Source: VXNF01 sp964291305
Lineage (GTDB): Bacteria; Actinomycetota; Acidimicrobiia; Acidimicrobiales; CATQHL01
Assembly (NCBI GenBank): GCA_964291305.2
Contig: OZ219783.1
Coordinates: 2,232,001-2,296,000 of the forward strand
Length of the DNA stretch: 64,000 nt
Direction: 5' to 3'
Shown piece by piece: positions 26,078 to 34,622 of this stretch. The number at the start of each line of letters is the position of its first letter. Within the stretch, counting starts at the first letter, position 1. The notes beneath the pieces are model-generated. The model was not told where the DNA came from. It saw nothing but the letters and a program-made list of their open reading frames with translations, and did no database searches. A program made the translations under genes and the position numbers.

Positions 26078-26452
26078 CTAGTAGTCCGAGGGGAACAGCA
26101 CCGTGGTGTGCGAGCGCACGCCACGGCTGTCCTCGGCCTCGGTGATGATCCAGAGCCGCTCGTCCACAGAACCAGCGAGGAGTTGCTGGGGGATCGAGTA
26201 ACTCGACAAGATCCTGGCGCCGTTCAACAGCGCCGCGTCGTTAGCTGAGGCGTCGTGGCTGTGGAGCACACCCCAGTCGCCGCGCTCGTGGCGCCGTAGG
26301 CACATCAGCACAAACCAACTGCCGCTGTCGTGGCTCATCAGCCACTCATCTATAGCTCTAGTGGCAACTAGCTGGCCCAACTGCACCTGTGGTGGCTGCT
26401 CGGCGGAACCGGAGATGTCCCGGGCTCCCGGTACTACAGAGTCCACTGGCAT
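26078..26452 (-). CDS. Small protein of the plasmid-type WIITEA family
   Basis: Protein of 124 residues. It resembles a widespread family of short proteins, often seen on plasmids and genomic islands, that share GxWG...D...ND.AL..G.RILS.Y and an ITEADxS...LLP..Y ending; here these read GDWGVLHSHDASANDAALLN, ARILSSYSIP, LWIITEAEDS and TTVLFPSDY. The family has no established function that I know of. The ATG at 26452 has GGGAG 7 nt upstream. It stands alone, convergent with the flavin reductase gene. A near-palindrome upstream (26521-26537) could be its operator. Confidence 0.6.
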   Translation of the reverse strand: MPVDSVVPGARDISGSAEQPPQVQLGQLVATRAIDEWLMSHDSGSWFVLMCLRRHERGDWGVLHSHDASANDAALLNGARILSSYSIPQQLLAGSVDERLWIITEAEDSRGVRSHTTVLFPSDY

Positions 26453-26520
26453 GGCTTCTCCCTTCGGCTGGCCGCGGCGCAAAGTCCGGGCCTGCAGTGC
26501 TCAGGGGAAGCCGCAAAGCA

Positions 26521-26537
26521 CAATATCATGTATATTG
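26521..26537. promoter_or_regulatory. Near-perfect 17-bp palindrome upstream of the small WIITEA protein
   Basis: CAATATCATGTATATTG reads as its own reverse complement except at one symmetric pair. It sits in an AT-rich stretch about 70 nt upstream of the gene at 26078-26452, where a promoter is expected, so it may be an operator. It could equally belong to the promoter itself. Confidence 0.35.
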
Positions 26538-26608
26538 CTTTAGTTCAATATATCTTCAGTAAATCCTTGCTTGCAGCAATTTCCCGCAATCCACGGTTAC
26601 GCAGCGGC

Positions 26609-28000
26609 TCATGGGGGTTCCAGGATCCAGCCTGCCGGTAGCTGGCCTCGCCGGTAAGCCACGAGATCGATAGTCGGGTCGACGAGCGGGCGGGCGGGAT
26701 AGCCGTTGATGGAGGTCCAGGCGTCAGCGCGAACCTGAACGGCGGGGATTCCGTGCCGACGGTAGTAGTCGGAGATGAGGTAGGCAGTGGTCTGAATTAG
26801 GTCGGGGCGAGTAGCCGCGTGGGTGACTTGCCAGTCAGTGAGGACAAGCTGCGGGTCGACTGTCCAGCTGTATCCGGTGGCGGGATCGGTGACCTGATAG
26901 TCAACATGACCTGCCTTTTCGGTAAGCATGACCCGCCAGGCAAAGTAGTAGCCCTCTTCGGTCCAGCGGACGTTGCCGGCAATGGCGTAGTGGCGCAGCG
27001 GCAGAACCAGTTGCACCAGCGCAAGAACCGCGAGCAGGGCCACAGCAAGCCGGCTAGTCGCAGGCCGGGTGACTTCCCAGCGCCGGCTGGTTGACCGGCT
27101 GACTACTTGGCGCGCGCCGGCCAGCCGGCGGGGCCAGGAAGGTTGGAAGAAGATGAGAGAACAACAGATCATCACCCACGGGAAGATGCCGATCTGGAAC
27201 AGCGCCGCCGTGGCCAGGTGAAATAAGACAAGGACCATGTAGGCATACGGGCGCGTCTTACGCCAGAGCAACCAGGCGACGATGCTGCAGTCGAACGCGG
27301 CGCCGGCCCAGCTGGCCAGATACGCAACGACAGGTTCGTCCAATAGTGGTCCGATCAGCGGCAGGTGAGTCCGATCGGCGAGCCACAATCGCATCGGCTG
27401 AGCGCGCAGCAGCCAGTCGGGGTTGAGCTTGGCCACTCCAGCGAAGCAGTACACAACCGCCAGCTGAGCCCTCAGCGCCCACACCACACCGGCGGCTACG
27501 TAACGATGCGATGAGACGCGGCCTGCGGCGGCATCGAGGGACCAGTGGTGGTGGACCGGCAGAAGCAACAGCAGAAAGCCGGTGAGGGTTATGAACCAGT
27601 AGTGGTTGAGGTAAAGGGAAGCCTCGAGGAGTTCGGTGTAGCTGAACCCAATCAGGAACAGCGCGGTAGCTAGCCGATGCCGGTAGCCGGCTGCGATACC
27701 CACCCCAAGGATAGCCAAGGCGACAACGTGGAGCTGCATGAAAGGCGCAGGGAGGGGTTGGACCCAGTCGAACCAGCGGTAAGTGAGGTGATGCTGGGGC
27801 TCCAGATAGAGGGCGTCCACCCAGCCCTTTGCCAGGAACCGGACGGAACTGTAAGCAACAAGAAGCCCGTAGCCGATACGAAATGCGGCAACAGAGTCCG
27901 CGGATACCGGTCGGCGCGCCTGCTGAGAAAGCTTTCTGAAGACGCTTGATGTCAACGGTTGGGCTGGAAGTTGGTCAGCTCCCGGTATCGCCGTCAGCAT
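26609..28000 (-). CDS. HTTM (vitamin K carboxylase-like) membrane protein
   Basis: Integral membrane protein of 463 residues with the HTTM domain: conserved AAFRIGYGLLVAYSSVRFL, TELLEASLYLNHYWFITLTG, LLLLLPVHHHWSLDA and QLAVVYCFAGVAKLNPDWL. These resemble the membrane part of gamma-glutamyl carboxylase. Four to six membrane helices precede a C-terminal soluble part of about 150 residues. It overlaps the stop of the upstream imelysin gene by 26 nt and ends the iron-linked operon. HTTM proteins next to imelysin and di-haem oxidoreductase genes are known from other bacteria; their chemistry is not established. Confidence 0.82.
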   Translation of the reverse strand: MLTAIPGADQLPAQPLTSSVFRKLSQQARRPVSADSVAAFRIGYGLLVAYSSVRFLAKGWVDALYLEPQHHLTYRWFDWVQPLPAPFMQLHVVALAILGVGIAAGYRHRLATALFLIGFSYTELLEASLYLNHYWFITLTGFLLLLLPVHHHWSLDAAAGRVSSHRYVAAGVVWALRAQLAVVYCFAGVAKLNPDWLLRAQPMRLWLADRTHLPLIGPLLDEPVVAYLASWAGAAFDCSIVAWLLWRKTRPYAYMVLVLFHLATAALFQIGIFPWVMICCSLIFFQPSWPRRLAGARQVVSRSTSRRWEVTRPATSRLAVALLAVLALVQLVLPLRHYAIAGNVRWTEEGYYFAWRVMLTEKAGHVDYQVTDPATGYSWTVDPQLVLTDWQVTHAATRPDLIQTTAYLISDYYRRHGIPAVQVRADAWTSINGYPARPLVDPTIDLVAYRRGQLPAGWILEPP

Positions 28001-29039
28001 CGCTGAATCCGATCTGCACCCCGAGCCGGCTAACCACCTCGGTTGCCACCGTAACCTGAACGGCCTTTAGGGCGTCTCGGGCAGCCCGAACTAGCGAGGG
28101 GCGCTCTACGGTTGCGACCCGCAGCGGCGGGTCAATTAGGGCTACCTTGGCGCGGGCTACCTCCAACTGCTGGCGCAGCCGGTCGCTGAGGTCATTGCCA
28201 AGCAGAGGCCCGAGACCGGGCGCTGCCTGGTTGCCGGTCAGCACCGCCTGAAGTCCGTCAAGATGCGCTAGCAGATCGGCGACCGCCAAAGCGGCCGGGC
28301 CTTCCACAAGGGAATCCAGGTTTGGCTCGCCCAAGTCCATCTCCCCGAGGGCGGCACCCAACTCAAGATCTGTCATAGCTTCGAGTAGAAACAAGCTGTC
28401 ATTGACAATGGCGTCGAGCCCGTCACCGTCAGCAACGCTGAAAACTCCTCGATAAGGACCCTCGCCCTCGAAATCAACCGTCCAGTCGGCAAGAATCAGA
28501 GCGGATTCGGAAGCAATCAAGGCTGATACTCCAGTGAGATACTCGCAACGCCGCCTGTCGCCGAGGGCGTCCAGCACGGATTCGTCGTTTCCGGGGTGGC
28601 CGAGGATGTATTCCACCGCGCCGAGACCTCGCTGGTCGGCACCGATTCTCCGACCGAGACGGTCGGCGCTCAGTTCGCTGGTGTCATCGGCAATCAAGGC
28701 TTCGATCTCATCTTGGGAAATGGGCCAGTCGATGACTGCCCAGGAGCGGCGTTCCATGACCGGGCCAACCCAGAACGCCTCGCTGTAAGACCAGACATCT
28801 CTCGCGTCAGCTAACGCTCTCCGGGCCGCGGCAAGGTCCGCCGCAGCCCCAGAGTCACAAAGGGTCGAAGTGGCGGCGAACAGTTCGGCAGTCTCAGCAG
28901 CCAACAGTTCGTAAGCAGGCACAATCACATCTTTGGCTAAGCCGGAGAGCACGTCACTGCGGGAGGGAGTGCCTGCGCCGCACCCCGCCGCAACCGTCGC
29001 GGCCACAACAAGAGGGAGGACTATTAGGCGGCGGATCAT
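27975..29039 (-). CDS. Imelysin-family lipoprotein (second of operon)
   Basis: Protein of 354 residues in the imelysin (peptidase M75, IrpA/EfeO-related) family, exported as a probable lipoprotein: the N-terminus has a basic start, a hydrophobic stretch and the lipobox VAAGCGAG. The family motif GxHxxE appears as GLGAVEYILG, with Gly in place of His. The domain is a helical bundle repeated twice (DARDVWSYSEAFWVGPVMER). Imelysins bind iron or act in its uptake at the cell surface. The ATG at 29039 lies one base after the stop of the di-haem gene. Confidence 0.85.
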   Translation of the reverse strand: MIRRLIVLPLVVAATVAAGCGAGTPSRSDVLSGLAKDVIVPAYELLAAETAELFAATSTLCDSGAAADLAAARRALADARDVWSYSEAFWVGPVMERRSWAVIDWPISQDEIEALIADDTSELSADRLGRRIGADQRGLGAVEYILGHPGNDESVLDALGDRRRCEYLTGVSALIASESALILADWTVDFEGEGPYRGVFSVADGDGLDAIVNDSLFLLEAMTDLELGAALGEMDLGEPNLDSLVEGPAALAVADLLAHLDGLQAVLTGNQAAPGLGPLLGNDLSDRLRQQLEVARAKVALIDPPLRVATVERPSLVRAARDALKAVQVTVATEVVSRLGVQIGFSDADGDTGS

Positions 29040-29040
29040 C

Positions 29041-30423
29041 TTAGAGGGCCTCCAGAAACGCCAACAGATTAGCTCGTTGGTCAGCGTCGAGATTGCGGAA
29101 AGCCTCGCGCGAGGCCAGAGCTTCACCGCCATGCCACAAGATGGCCTCAGCAATCGTGCGAGCCCGCCCGTCGTGCAGCAAGAAACGGTGTCCGTTGACA
29201 TCGTCTATGAGGCCGAGGCCCCATAGTGGCGGAGTTCTCCACTCGCTGCCAGAAGCGTTGAAGTCCGGTCGCCGGTCAGCGAGCCCTTCGCCCATGTCAT
29301 GCAACAAGAGATCGGTAAACGGGTGGATGATCTGATTAGCCAGGGTGGAAATATCAGACGGCCCTGTTTGCAGCGTCTGGGTGTGACACGAAGAGCAGCC
29401 AATCTCGTGGAACAGCTTCGCCCCAGCTTGGACCTCTGGGCTATCGACATCGCGCATCGCAGGTACTGACAAGGTCCGGAGGTAAAACGCCACCGAGTCG
29501 AGACGAGAGTCGCTCAGCTCAGGCTGGCCACCGCTCGCGGCGGCGGAGCAGGCAGTTTGAGCGGCGGGGCAGTTCTCGTCAGGGTGCAAGTAAGAGGTAA
29601 TACCGATGTCGCCATGGAACGCGCCAGCGGCTTGTTGTTCGACGGAGGCGACGTTGGCCTTCCAACCAAAACGACCCAGTTCCCAGGCGCCAGTCCGGGA
29701 ATCCCACACCGTGTTGTACCGGCCCGAGATGCCATCTCCATCGGCATCGTCGGGGTCTGCCTGAGCACGAATAGCTTCCTCGGGCACGGCTTCGAGCAAG
29801 CCCATGCCGATGACTTGCGGGGCTAGCCGCGGCCCCTTCATTACGTTGCTAGCCAGAGGCCCGAACGCTAAATCGGCGATCTCGTAGCTCGGATGTAGCA
29901 GCTCGAAAGGCGTGCCATCGCCATAGCTGCCCTCGATGGTCGTGTAGCTCACCACCAGGCGACCTTCGGCTGGCACATCCAGAATCGCACGGTCTTGGAG
30001 CTGGCCGCCATAGACAGGATCTGACCGCGGGGCCCCAGTCACGGGATCCTCGCCGGGAAGCGACAGCCGGATCAACAGGCCCAACCGGGGCTCCTGTTCG
30101 GTCGGATCTGGTGGCGCACCTCGGCCATCCAGAACGTGACACGACGAACATGCTTGCGCGTTGAATGTTGGCCCCAGTCCATCCCGAGCATCCGTCGACG
30201 CAGGTGCAGTAACCCAGTTCTGAGTAAAGAAACTGTCCCCGCGCTCGAACAGCCGTCGTTCCTCGTTCGACAGTTTCGGCGCAGGCAGGCCGAAGGAGTT
30301 CCGGCTTGCGTCCTCCCGGGTGGTGTCACCCCCCAGACGAGCATCTAGCTGGACTTCGCCGGACCCGCACGCCGTCGCCAGCACGGCCACGACCAGGAGG
30401 ACGCCACTAAACAAATGCGACAA
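29041..30423 (-). CDS. Di-haem oxidoreductase lipoprotein (DUF1111/COG3488)
   Basis: Exported protein of 460 residues with two c-type haem sites, CSSCHVLDGRG near residue 92 and CSSCHTQTLQ near residue 345, and a lipobox at residues 16-20 (ATACG). The conserved blocks RRLFERGDSFFTQNWV, GLGPTFNAQACSSC, GRFGWKANVASVEQQ and PPLWGLGLI match the thiol-oxidoreductase-like di-haem family that regularly accompanies imelysin genes. It probably carries out redox chemistry linked to iron acquisition at the cell surface. It is third-last in the minus-strand operon, 4 nt from the first imelysin and 1 nt from the second. Confidence 0.88.
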   Translation of the reverse strand: MSHLFSGVLLVVAVLATACGSGEVQLDARLGGDTTREDASRNSFGLPAPKLSNEERRLFERGDSFFTQNWVTAPASTDARDGLGPTFNAQACSSCHVLDGRGAPPDPTEQEPRLGLLIRLSLPGEDPVTGAPRSDPVYGGQLQDRAILDVPAEGRLVVSYTTIEGSYGDGTPFELLHPSYEIADLAFGPLASNVMKGPRLAPQVIGMGLLEAVPEEAIRAQADPDDADGDGISGRYNTVWDSRTGAWELGRFGWKANVASVEQQAAGAFHGDIGITSYLHPDENCPAAQTACSAAASGGQPELSDSRLDSVAFYLRTLSVPAMRDVDSPEVQAGAKLFHEIGCSSCHTQTLQTGPSDISTLANQIIHPFTDLLLHDMGEGLADRRPDFNASGSEWRTPPLWGLGLIDDVNGHRFLLHDGRARTIAEAILWHGGEALASREAFRNLDADQRANLLAFLEAL

Positions 30424-30427
30424 GACT

Positions 30428-31630
30428 TCAGCTCACGTTGATTGTCACTCCGAGGGCCTTAGCAGCAGCAACGATGGTGTCTGTCTGGGCCTCTAGGGCT
30501 TCAATACCATGCAAAATCGCCATACGCCCGGGGTCATCATCGGATACTCCGTCAACTAGGTGTTGATCGAACGGCGCCGGGATGGCGATGACCGCAGCAA
30601 GGCTTGCAGCCACCTCAGACCGAAGTTGCTCGGCCAGTTCTGAGTCGGCGGCATCAACCAGATCCAAGATCCCGGTTCCGGAAACGCCCCCAGGGTAGTT
30701 GCCGACAAGGACCATCTCGATCCCTCGGGCATTGCCCACGATGTCCGCGGTGGTGTTGTCGCTGAAACACGAGTGCTCGTCTTCTTGCGACCGCTCGGCG
30801 TAGGCCACGTTCATGCGCTCCCCCGCCAGCTCTCCTCGACTCAGCTCACCGATTCCAGTGATGACCAGCCGTAGCGCCTCCTCGGGCTCTAGCGCCTCGA
30901 ACTCGGCTCTGTAGTTATTCCCGCCTGGAGCCCACGCATCCACCAACTCCGAAAGATGCACCAGTAGCAGGTCAGATGCCACCCCCAGATACCTAGCCCG
31001 ACGGTCGGCGTTCGCAGCCGTGGTGTAGTCGCTGACCGGGCGCTGTCCCGGGCCGTCCAGGCTGAGGTCCTGACCCCACAACAAGAACTCGATGGCGTGC
31101 CAGCCTGTGGAGACGTTGGCCTCACCGCCCTGCTCATTCAAAGAAACCAGTAACGGTGAGTCGATCGTTGGGAACTCGTCAGGATCGTTGATGATCCCAG
31201 CCTCGGGGGCACCCTCAACGTAGTCGACGTAGGCCTCATCCAACGGCCAGGCGTTGATCAAGCCCTCCGTTCCAGTCTCCTCGTCGTCGATCGGCCCGCC
31301 ATAGAAACGGAACGCCTCGGTTGGCCCGTAGTCCTCACGCGCTGCGAGCCATGCCTCCTTAGCAGCAGCGAGGGTCGCATCCGAGGGATTAGCCAAGAAA
31401 TCGTCAATGGCAATGTCCATGGTTTTCGCCGAGGCCAAACTCGCTCCGTACGATGAGTGCACGCCAGCCGCGTAGGTTGACACTGCATCCTCCATGGCAG
31501 CCTGGTCGGGACCATCAGTTCCCGAACCACACGACATCGCCACCATTGCCACCGCCACCGCCAAGGAGGTGGTAATCCTCGTGAATCTTGAGCTACGCAA
31601 AGTCGCGCGAACTGATTGCTGATCTGTCAT
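30428..31630 (-). CDS. Imelysin-family lipoprotein (first of operon)
   Basis: Protein of 400 residues with a lipoprotein signal peptide (ITTSLAVAVAMVAMSCGSG) and an imelysin domain with the intact GxHxxE motif in STGWHAIEFLLWGQDLSLD. AAKEAWLAAREDYGPTEAFRF is the other conserved block. It is likely the iron-binding component. The ATG at 31630 has GGAGG 10 nt upstream; a longer form to 31687 would run into the putative DtxR box at 31686-31704 and is rejected. It leads the imelysin / di-haem / imelysin / HTTM operon and is probably iron-repressed through the boxes at 31686-31733. Confidence 0.9.
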   Translation of the reverse strand: MTDQQSVRATLRSSRFTRITTSLAVAVAMVAMSCGSGTDGPDQAAMEDAVSTYAAGVHSSYGASLASAKTMDIAIDDFLANPSDATLAAAKEAWLAAREDYGPTEAFRFYGGPIDDEETGTEGLINAWPLDEAYVDYVEGAPEAGIINDPDEFPTIDSPLLVSLNEQGGEANVSTGWHAIEFLLWGQDLSLDGPGQRPVSDYTTAANADRRARYLGVASDLLLVHLSELVDAWAPGGNNYRAEFEALEPEEALRLVITGIGELSRGELAGERMNVAYAERSQEDEHSCFSDNTTADIVGNARGIEMVLVGNYPGGVSGTGILDLVDAADSELAEQLRSEVAASLAAVIAIPAPFDQHLVDGVSDDDPGRMAILHGIEALEAQTDTIVAAAKALGVTINVS

Positions 31631-31685
31631 GGCCTTACTTACCTCCGAACTTTCCTCTGCGCCCTTGCATATCCAATGCATGGAC

Positions 31686-31704
31686 AAAAGTTAAGCGTAC
31701 CTTA
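31686..31704. promoter_or_regulatory. DtxR/IdeR-like iron box 1
   Basis: The 19-mer AAAAGTTAAGCGTACCTTA matches 15 of 19 positions of the DtxR/IdeR consensus TWAGGTWAGSCTWACCTWA, with the right half (TACCTTA) fully conserved. It lies about 56 nt upstream of the first imelysin start. Assignment comes from my own position-by-position comparison. A DtxR-family regulator gene is present at 62740-63423. Confidence 0.6.
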
Positions 31705-31714
31705 CAAGACGAGC

Positions 31715-31733
31715 GAGAGTTAGGCAACCTTTA
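31715..31733. promoter_or_regulatory. DtxR/IdeR-like iron box 2 (weaker)
   Basis: The 19-mer GAGAGTTAGGCAACCTTTA matches about 13 of 19 positions of the DtxR/IdeR consensus and is centred 29 bp from box 1, roughly three helical turns. Both boxes lie in the 190-bp divergent region between the imelysin operon and the FAD oxidoreductase, so they could affect both. Confidence 0.4.
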
Positions 31734-31820
31734 CGACGAAAGTCTGAGTGGGCGCACTAATCTCGCTGTGGCCAAGCCGTCACAACTCGTGGGCGATTCC
31801 CCACCGGTAGGAGTAGCACC

Positions 31821-33179
31821 ATGCCGCAGAACATTGCGATCCTCGGTGGAGGAATCTCGGGGTTGGGGGCCGCCTGGGCGCTGAATCACCATCCCGACCG
31901 GTTTGACTTCCGGTTGTTTGAGGCAACCGACCGCATCGGCGGCAACGCCGTCACCGCCGACATGCCCCAGGACGACGGCAGCACGATTCCCTTCGACATT
32001 TCGGTCACCGCTTGCATCCCGTCGGTGTACGAACACGTGCTGCTGTTGCTGGAGCGCTTTGGTATCGACCTGGTAGAGACCAGTTTCAGCTACAGCGTGA
32101 AGTACCACGGTGGCGTCTACGCCCACGACTTCGACTCTGACATACGCCGGCAGCTACAAGACGAGATCGCCAAGTTCCAGCGACTGCTGGCGTTCCTGCA
32201 ACGGTTCGGCAAGCTGAGCCGTTCCCGCTCAAAGTTCCTCAACGCCCTCAACCCGTTCAACTACATCAGCATGGGGACGGTGCTGAACCTGGGCGGCTTC
32301 TCAGGCGACTTCCGCTACAAGATCCTCAAGCCCATGTTCGTCAACTTCATCATGGCGACGAACGTGTTCGACATGCCAGCGGCGTTGTTCTCCCGCTACT
32401 TGGAGTTCTTTGACATCGAAGCCGCCACGCCCATGCGGACCTGGGATCAGGGAACGCGGCGCATCTACGAGAACATGTCAGCTGATTTCGCCGACAAGAT
32501 CCTGCTCAACCGACCAGTGCGCAAGGTCTACCGGCAAGGCTCCGGCGTGGTGGTCGAGGACCTCAACGGCGTGCAGGAGAGCTTCGACGCGGTGATCTTC
32601 GCCTGCAACGCCAACCAGACCCTGATGATGCTGGACAGCCCCTCCATGCTGGAGCGCTACATCCTCTCGTCGGTCCGCTACGAGAGCGAACTGCACAACC
32701 ACACGGTGGTGCACTCCGATACCTCGGTGCTGCCGGTCAGCGAGGTGAAAGCGCTAGAGACCCGCAGCAACCACATCGAGCAGTACGGCTCCCGCCCCGA
32801 CAACTACGAGATCACCTACATCATGCACAACCAGCAACCGTGGGCGAAGCACTCAGATCGAGCCTGCCTAGTGACCTACAACGCCGTCAGCGCTATTGAC
32901 AGCCAGCAGGTCATCAAGCGTTGGTGGTTCCAGCACATCGTGCACGACGTAAAGCACATAGCAGTGCTGGTCAGTCTGTTTCGCTTTATTCAGGGCCGTC
33001 GGCGCACCTGGCACTGCGGCGCCCACACGCTGATCAACAGCCAGGAGACTTGCTTGGTGAGCGGCCTAGCCGCGGCCCGCCAGCTCGGCGCCGACTACCC
33101 CTTCGAGGACGCCGAAGCCCGCCGCACCTTCAACTACTACGGACGAATCCTCCACGGCCGCCGCTTCCGCAAGGCATAG
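31821..33179 (+). CDS. FAD-dependent oxidoreductase, COG2907-like amine oxidase fold
   Basis: Protein of 452 residues. An N-terminal Rossmann motif, IAILGGGISGLGAAWAL, is followed by LFEATDRIGGNAVTADM, the usual FAD-binding pair of amine-oxidase-like flavoproteins. The C-terminus has LVSGLAAARQLGADYPF, the second FAD contact. The general layout resembles the predicted FAD proteins found beside cyclopropane fatty acid genes, but its own substrate is unknown. It is divergent from the imelysin operon, across the region with two iron boxes. It is not related closely to the phytoene-desaturase-like enzyme at 46389. Confidence 0.78.
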   Translation: MPQNIAILGGGISGLGAAWALNHHPDRFDFRLFEATDRIGGNAVTADMPQDDGSTIPFDISVTACIPSVYEHVLLLLERFGIDLVETSFSYSVKYHGGVYAHDFDSDIRRQLQDEIAKFQRLLAFLQRFGKLSRSRSKFLNALNPFNYISMGTVLNLGGFSGDFRYKILKPMFVNFIMATNVFDMPAALFSRYLEFFDIEAATPMRTWDQGTRRIYENMSADFADKILLNRPVRKVYRQGSGVVVEDLNGVQESFDAVIFACNANQTLMMLDSPSMLERYILSSVRYESELHNHTVVHSDTSVLPVSEVKALETRSNHIEQYGSRPDNYEITYIMHNQQPWAKHSDRACLVTYNAVSAIDSQQVIKRWWFQHIVHDVKHIAVLVSLFRFIQGRRRTWHCGAHTLINSQETCLVSGLAAARQLGADYPFEDAEARRTFNYYGRILHGRRFRKA

Positions 33180-33197
33180 GAGGCCGACCCAGCCTGC

Positions 33198-33527
33198 TCA
33201 GTCACAACCAACGGCTACTTCCACCGCGGCGCAGATCTGGCGCATGCGTTCATCGCTGAGACGGCCGATCCTCTGTACCAGCAGCGCAATCGGCGTATTT
33301 TCCAGAGAATCCAGATTGACCGCGGAGAGTGCCGGTACCGGGTCCTCCCCAGGCTCTAGCACAACTTCACTGGGGATCCTTCGGATCGTGGTTGTGCAAG
33401 GAGCAACGATTGCCGAACCGAGTCGTTCCAGCGCAGCATCACGCGAGAGCACTACCGCGGGACGTACTCCAACCTGCTCAGACTCCCACCACCACACTTC
33501 ACCTCGGCAAGGCGCAGCAACTTTCAC
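33198..33527 (-). CDS. mazF: MazF/PemK-family mRNA interferase
   Basis: Toxin of 109 residues with the MazF fold: RGEVWWWESEQVGVRPAVVLSRD (beta-barrel with the R-P-x-V-V-L motif), IVAPCTTTIRRIPSEVVL and the closing NLDSLENTPIALLVQRIGRL. These enzymes cut mRNA at short motifs and are neutralised by the partner antitoxin. The GTG at 33527 is chosen because it starts the conserved core and follows the antitoxin stop by 2 nt. The gene ends close to the convergent FAD oxidoreductase. Confidence 0.85.
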   Translation of the reverse strand: MKVAAPCRGEVWWWESEQVGVRPAVVLSRDAALERLGSAIVAPCTTTIRRIPSEVVLEPGEDPVPALSAVNLDSLENTPIALLVQRIGRLSDERMRQICAAVEVAVGCD

Positions 33528-33529
33528 AA

Positions 33530-33796
33530 CTAGAGTTCTCCCCCGGCCCGTAACTCCGACTTGTGGCGCAGGTTTCCGCGTAGGAACGACGCCAGATCGC
33601 CCCACTCGTCTGGTTCATCAAGCGGATGACGATCGTAAGCCTCGTAAGCAGCATCGATCTCAGCTTTTCGATGACAAGCGACAAGCGCCTCCAGCGCCGC
33701 GTCCAACATCGCGGCGTCACTGGACCAATCTTCCACCAATCGCGCCCTGTCCAGGAGAACGCCATCGACAGTCGTGCTGATTCGCTGTCTAGCCAT
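33530..33796 (-). CDS. MazE-like antitoxin, ribbon-helix-helix type
   Basis: Protein of 88 residues directly upstream of the MazF-like gene. The N-terminus (MARQRISTTVDGVLLDRARL) has the short beta strand and helix of ribbon-helix-helix DNA-binding antitoxins. The acidic, Tyr-containing tail (EAYDRHPLDEPDEWGDLASF) would wrap the toxin. ATG 33796 is chosen; a longer frame adds 13 residues with no support. Such pairs repress their own promoter. Confidence 0.78.
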   Translation of the reverse strand: MARQRISTTVDGVLLDRARLVEDWSSDAAMLDAALEALVACHRKAEIDAAYEAYDRHPLDEPDEWGDLASFLRGNLRHKSELRAGGEL

Positions 33797-33851
33797 GCCA
33801 CGATTGTAGCAGAAATATACCACAGAACACCTCAACCGGCCTCTGGGGCGC

Positions 33852-34622
33852 TTAGGAGATGTTCAAGCGCATGCCGGCGTCTAGCCGGATTACCTCGCCG
33901 TTTAGGTAAGTGTTCTCCACGGCGTGAATCGCCAGCGCGGCTACATCACTTGGCGAGCCGAGACGCTTGGGGAAGACGTTGCCGGCGCAGATGGCGGAGA
34001 TCTGCTCCTGGTTCAGCGACGCCAGGATGGGCGTGTCCATGATGCCGGGACATATGGTCACTACCCGAATGCCCCGCGAGCCCAGGTCGCGGGCCAGCGG
34101 CAGGGTAAGGCCGATGATTCCTCCCTTAGAGGCGCTGTAGGACATCTGACCCACCTGACCTTCGATGCCGGCAATGGAGCCCAAGTTCACGATCACGCCC
34201 CGCTCGCCGTCGGCGTTGGGCTCGTTGGCTGCGAGGTGCTGAACGGTGTGGCGCAACACGTCGAACAGTCCGATGAGGTTCACCTCGATGTGTGCCCGGA
34301 AGTGCTCCAGGGTGTGCAGCTCGCCGTCGCCGCTCAGCATCCGCTGACCCGAACTGATACCGGCACAGCTCACCAACACGTCGATCCGACCCCAGACAGC
34401 TACGGCTGCCGCCACCGCCGCCTCCACCTCGTCGGGCCGGGTGACGTCTACGGCCACGAAGGCTGCGTTTTCGCCCAGTTCGCTGGACACCTGCGCCCCC
34501 GCCTCCGAAGCCAAGTCGGCGATAATCACCCGGCCGCCGGCAGCCACCAGAGCCCGCGCTACCCCGGCACCCAAGCCCGAGGCGCCACCGGTAACCAGCG
34601 CCACCGATCCCGGGACTTTCAT
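33852..34622 (-). CDS. Short-chain dehydrogenase, 3-hydroxyacyl-CoA dehydrogenase-like
   Basis: SDR enzyme of 256 residues. It has the cofactor motif VTGGASGLGAGVARALVAAG, an Asp after the second strand (IIADLASEAG) that favours NAD, VSCAGISSGQRM, and the catalytic YSASKGG with Ser in NLGSIAGIEG. The closing FPKRLGSPSDVAALAIHAVEN and YLNGEVIRLDAGMRL resemble 17-beta-HSD type 10-like hydroxyacyl-CoA dehydrogenases. Its ATG overlaps the CoA-transferase beta stop (ATGA), so it works with that pair, probably on a CoA ester. Confidence 0.85.
   Translation of the reverse strand: MKVPGSVALVTGGASGLGAGVARALVAAGGRVIIADLASEAGAQVSSELGENAAFVAVDVTRPDEVEAAVAAAVAVWGRIDVLVSCAGISSGQRMLSGDGELHTLEHFRAHIEVNLIGLFDVLRHTVQHLAANEPNADGERGVIVNLGSIAGIEGQVGQMSYSASKGGIIGLTLPLARDLGSRGIRVVTICPGIMDTPILASLNQEQISAICAGNVFPKRLGSPSDVAALAIHAVENTYLNGEVIRLDAGMRLNIS

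Noticed and set aside
31631..31687. Longer N-terminus for the first imelysin (start at 31687)
   Set aside because: It would place the start in the putative iron box and add a segment before the signal peptide; ATG 31630 has a GGAGG.
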